NCBI GenBank assembly: GCA_013407085.1
Contig: JACCGJ010013232.1
Coordinates: forward strand, 62,001-126,000
Direction: 5' to 3'
DNA length: 64,000 nucleotides
Source: Atriophallophorus winterbourni
Lineage: Eukaryota; Platyhelminthes; Trematoda; Plagiorchiida; Microphallidae
Under the pieces are notes generated by a model. It did no database searches and was not told the origin of the DNA. It saw nothing but the letters and a program-made list of their open reading frames with translations. Shown in pieces: positions 63,370 through 64,000 of the stretch. Each line of letters begins with the position of its first letter. Within the stretch, counting starts at the first letter, position 1. The translations under genes were made by a program, and so were the position numbers.

Positions 63370-63515
63370 TATGGTATGGTATGAAAGCACAAGCCTGATG
63401 AAGGCAAAGTGCCGCAAAGTTAGGCAGGATCGGGTGCGAGGATTCAGCACTATGCCAACAGTCAGAGACTGCACGTGGGCTAAGATACTGTCAGGTTGCC
63501 CAGGCCTAGACAGAC
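63370..63515 (-). repeat. R1 fragment with a 45-base internal insert
   Basis: Runs AAAGCACAAGCCTGATGAAGG to GGCCTAGACAGAC. Between GTGCCGCAAA and GTCAGAGACTG it holds an extra GTTAGGCAGGATC-GAGGATTCAGC segment that is also present at 62607-62650. Confidence 0.75.
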
Positions 63516-63534
63516 GGGGACCGAGTACAGAGCC

Positions 63535-63945
63535 CTGCGGTTATCCGCATTGTATTGAAAAACAATCGGAGAGCGATTGTCTGACGCGAACGCGAAGAGT
63601 CCTGGAGAGGAGAAATTCGGCTAACCAAGACAAGAGTAGGCTACCAATTCCACGTAGGCCAAGCTTTTGCAGTAAAATAGCGTGGTTAACACGGTCAAAA
63701 GCTTTGGAGAAATCCAGGTATATAACATCGACACCATAGCCGGCATCGACAGCCTTGGTCCAGCTGTCCAGCGCCAAAAGCAAGTTTGTCGTACAGGAGT
63801 GTCCGCGGCGAAACCCATGTTGTTCGACAGCGACAACATTCGTGTTCTCCATAAAAGCCATTAGTATCAGTATCACAGGGCGATAGTCGACCAAGTCGAA
63901 ACGAGTGCCCAGATTCTTTCGGAGGTGTGCTTGACAACACCCACC
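63535..63945 (-). mobile_element. CR1-like RT fragment (F2 type)
   Basis: The frame at 63894-63541 reads VAVEQHGFRRGHSCTTNLLL, DSWTKAVDAGYGVDVIYLDF, SKAFDRVNHAILLQKLGLRG and LRVRVRQSLS. The conserved QHGFR, YLDFSKAFD and NHAILL motifs are intact. The frame is cut just before the catalytic FADD region by the R1 sequence on its 3' side. Confidence 0.85.
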
Positions 63946-64000
63946 ACTACCAGGATTGATTCGTAAGTAACACAGGCGTGTGTAACTGTGAATGGAAGAG

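Noticed and set aside
1..64000. tRNA or rRNA genes, CRISPR arrays, prokaryotic operons, phage or viral genes
   Set aside because: No such signatures were seen on reading the window; a covariance-model scan for small RNAs could not be run.

Overview
This window is eukaryotic and most likely from a digenean trematode (parasitic flatworm). The evidence is: intron-split genes with long introns, no bacterial operon structure, many decayed APE-type non-LTR retrotransposons of kinds common in fluke genomes, and host exons that align with metazoan LMO4 and ARMC8. The species cannot be named from the sequence alone. No tRNA or rRNA genes, CRISPR arrays or viral genes were seen.

Layout. 1-930: 3' part of a decayed non-LTR element (family F1). 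1760-2330 (+): the LIM2-encoding exon of an LMO4-like LIM-only protein, with an unusually long tail. 2830-5582 (+): a decayed RTE-like element (F3). 5.6-7.5 kb: nothing recognised. 7.58-12.86 kb (-): two F1 copies, the second nearly complete (endonuclease, reverse transcriptase, C2HC finger). 13.4-13.8 kb: a copy of short retroposon R2. 16.6-18.05 kb and 21.6-24.5 kb (+): three CR1-like elements (F2), two of them abutting. 27.87-28.10 kb (+): two phase-matched exons of an unidentified gene. 29.8-31.25 kb (-): a 483-codon terminal-type exon of an acidic, Ser-rich, unidentified protein. 31.84-32.6 kb: F1 endonuclease remnant.

The main host gene is on the minus strand from about 58.5 kb down to 33.8 kb. 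I read at least 18 exons with consensus-like splice sites, and most junctions agree in phase. Their translations are collinear with ARMC8, the armadillo-repeat scaffold of the GID/CTLH ubiquitin ligase. Its introns hold most of the short interspersed repeats: R1 (~230 bp, CATA-type tail, at least 13 copies), R2 (~550 bp, AAAGT-type tail), and 5'-truncated F3 tails. Two nested insertions carry clear target-site duplications of 11 and 12 bp. 56.9-62.6 kb is dominated by minus-strand F3 and F4 elements. The R2 sequence is also the 5' leader of F4, which makes R2 look like a non-autonomous derivative that hijacked the F4 leader. The last 1 kb holds R1 copies and a minus-strand CR1-like fragment.

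The genes do not form an operon. What ties the region together is one large intron-rich gene that serves as a landing ground for retroposons.
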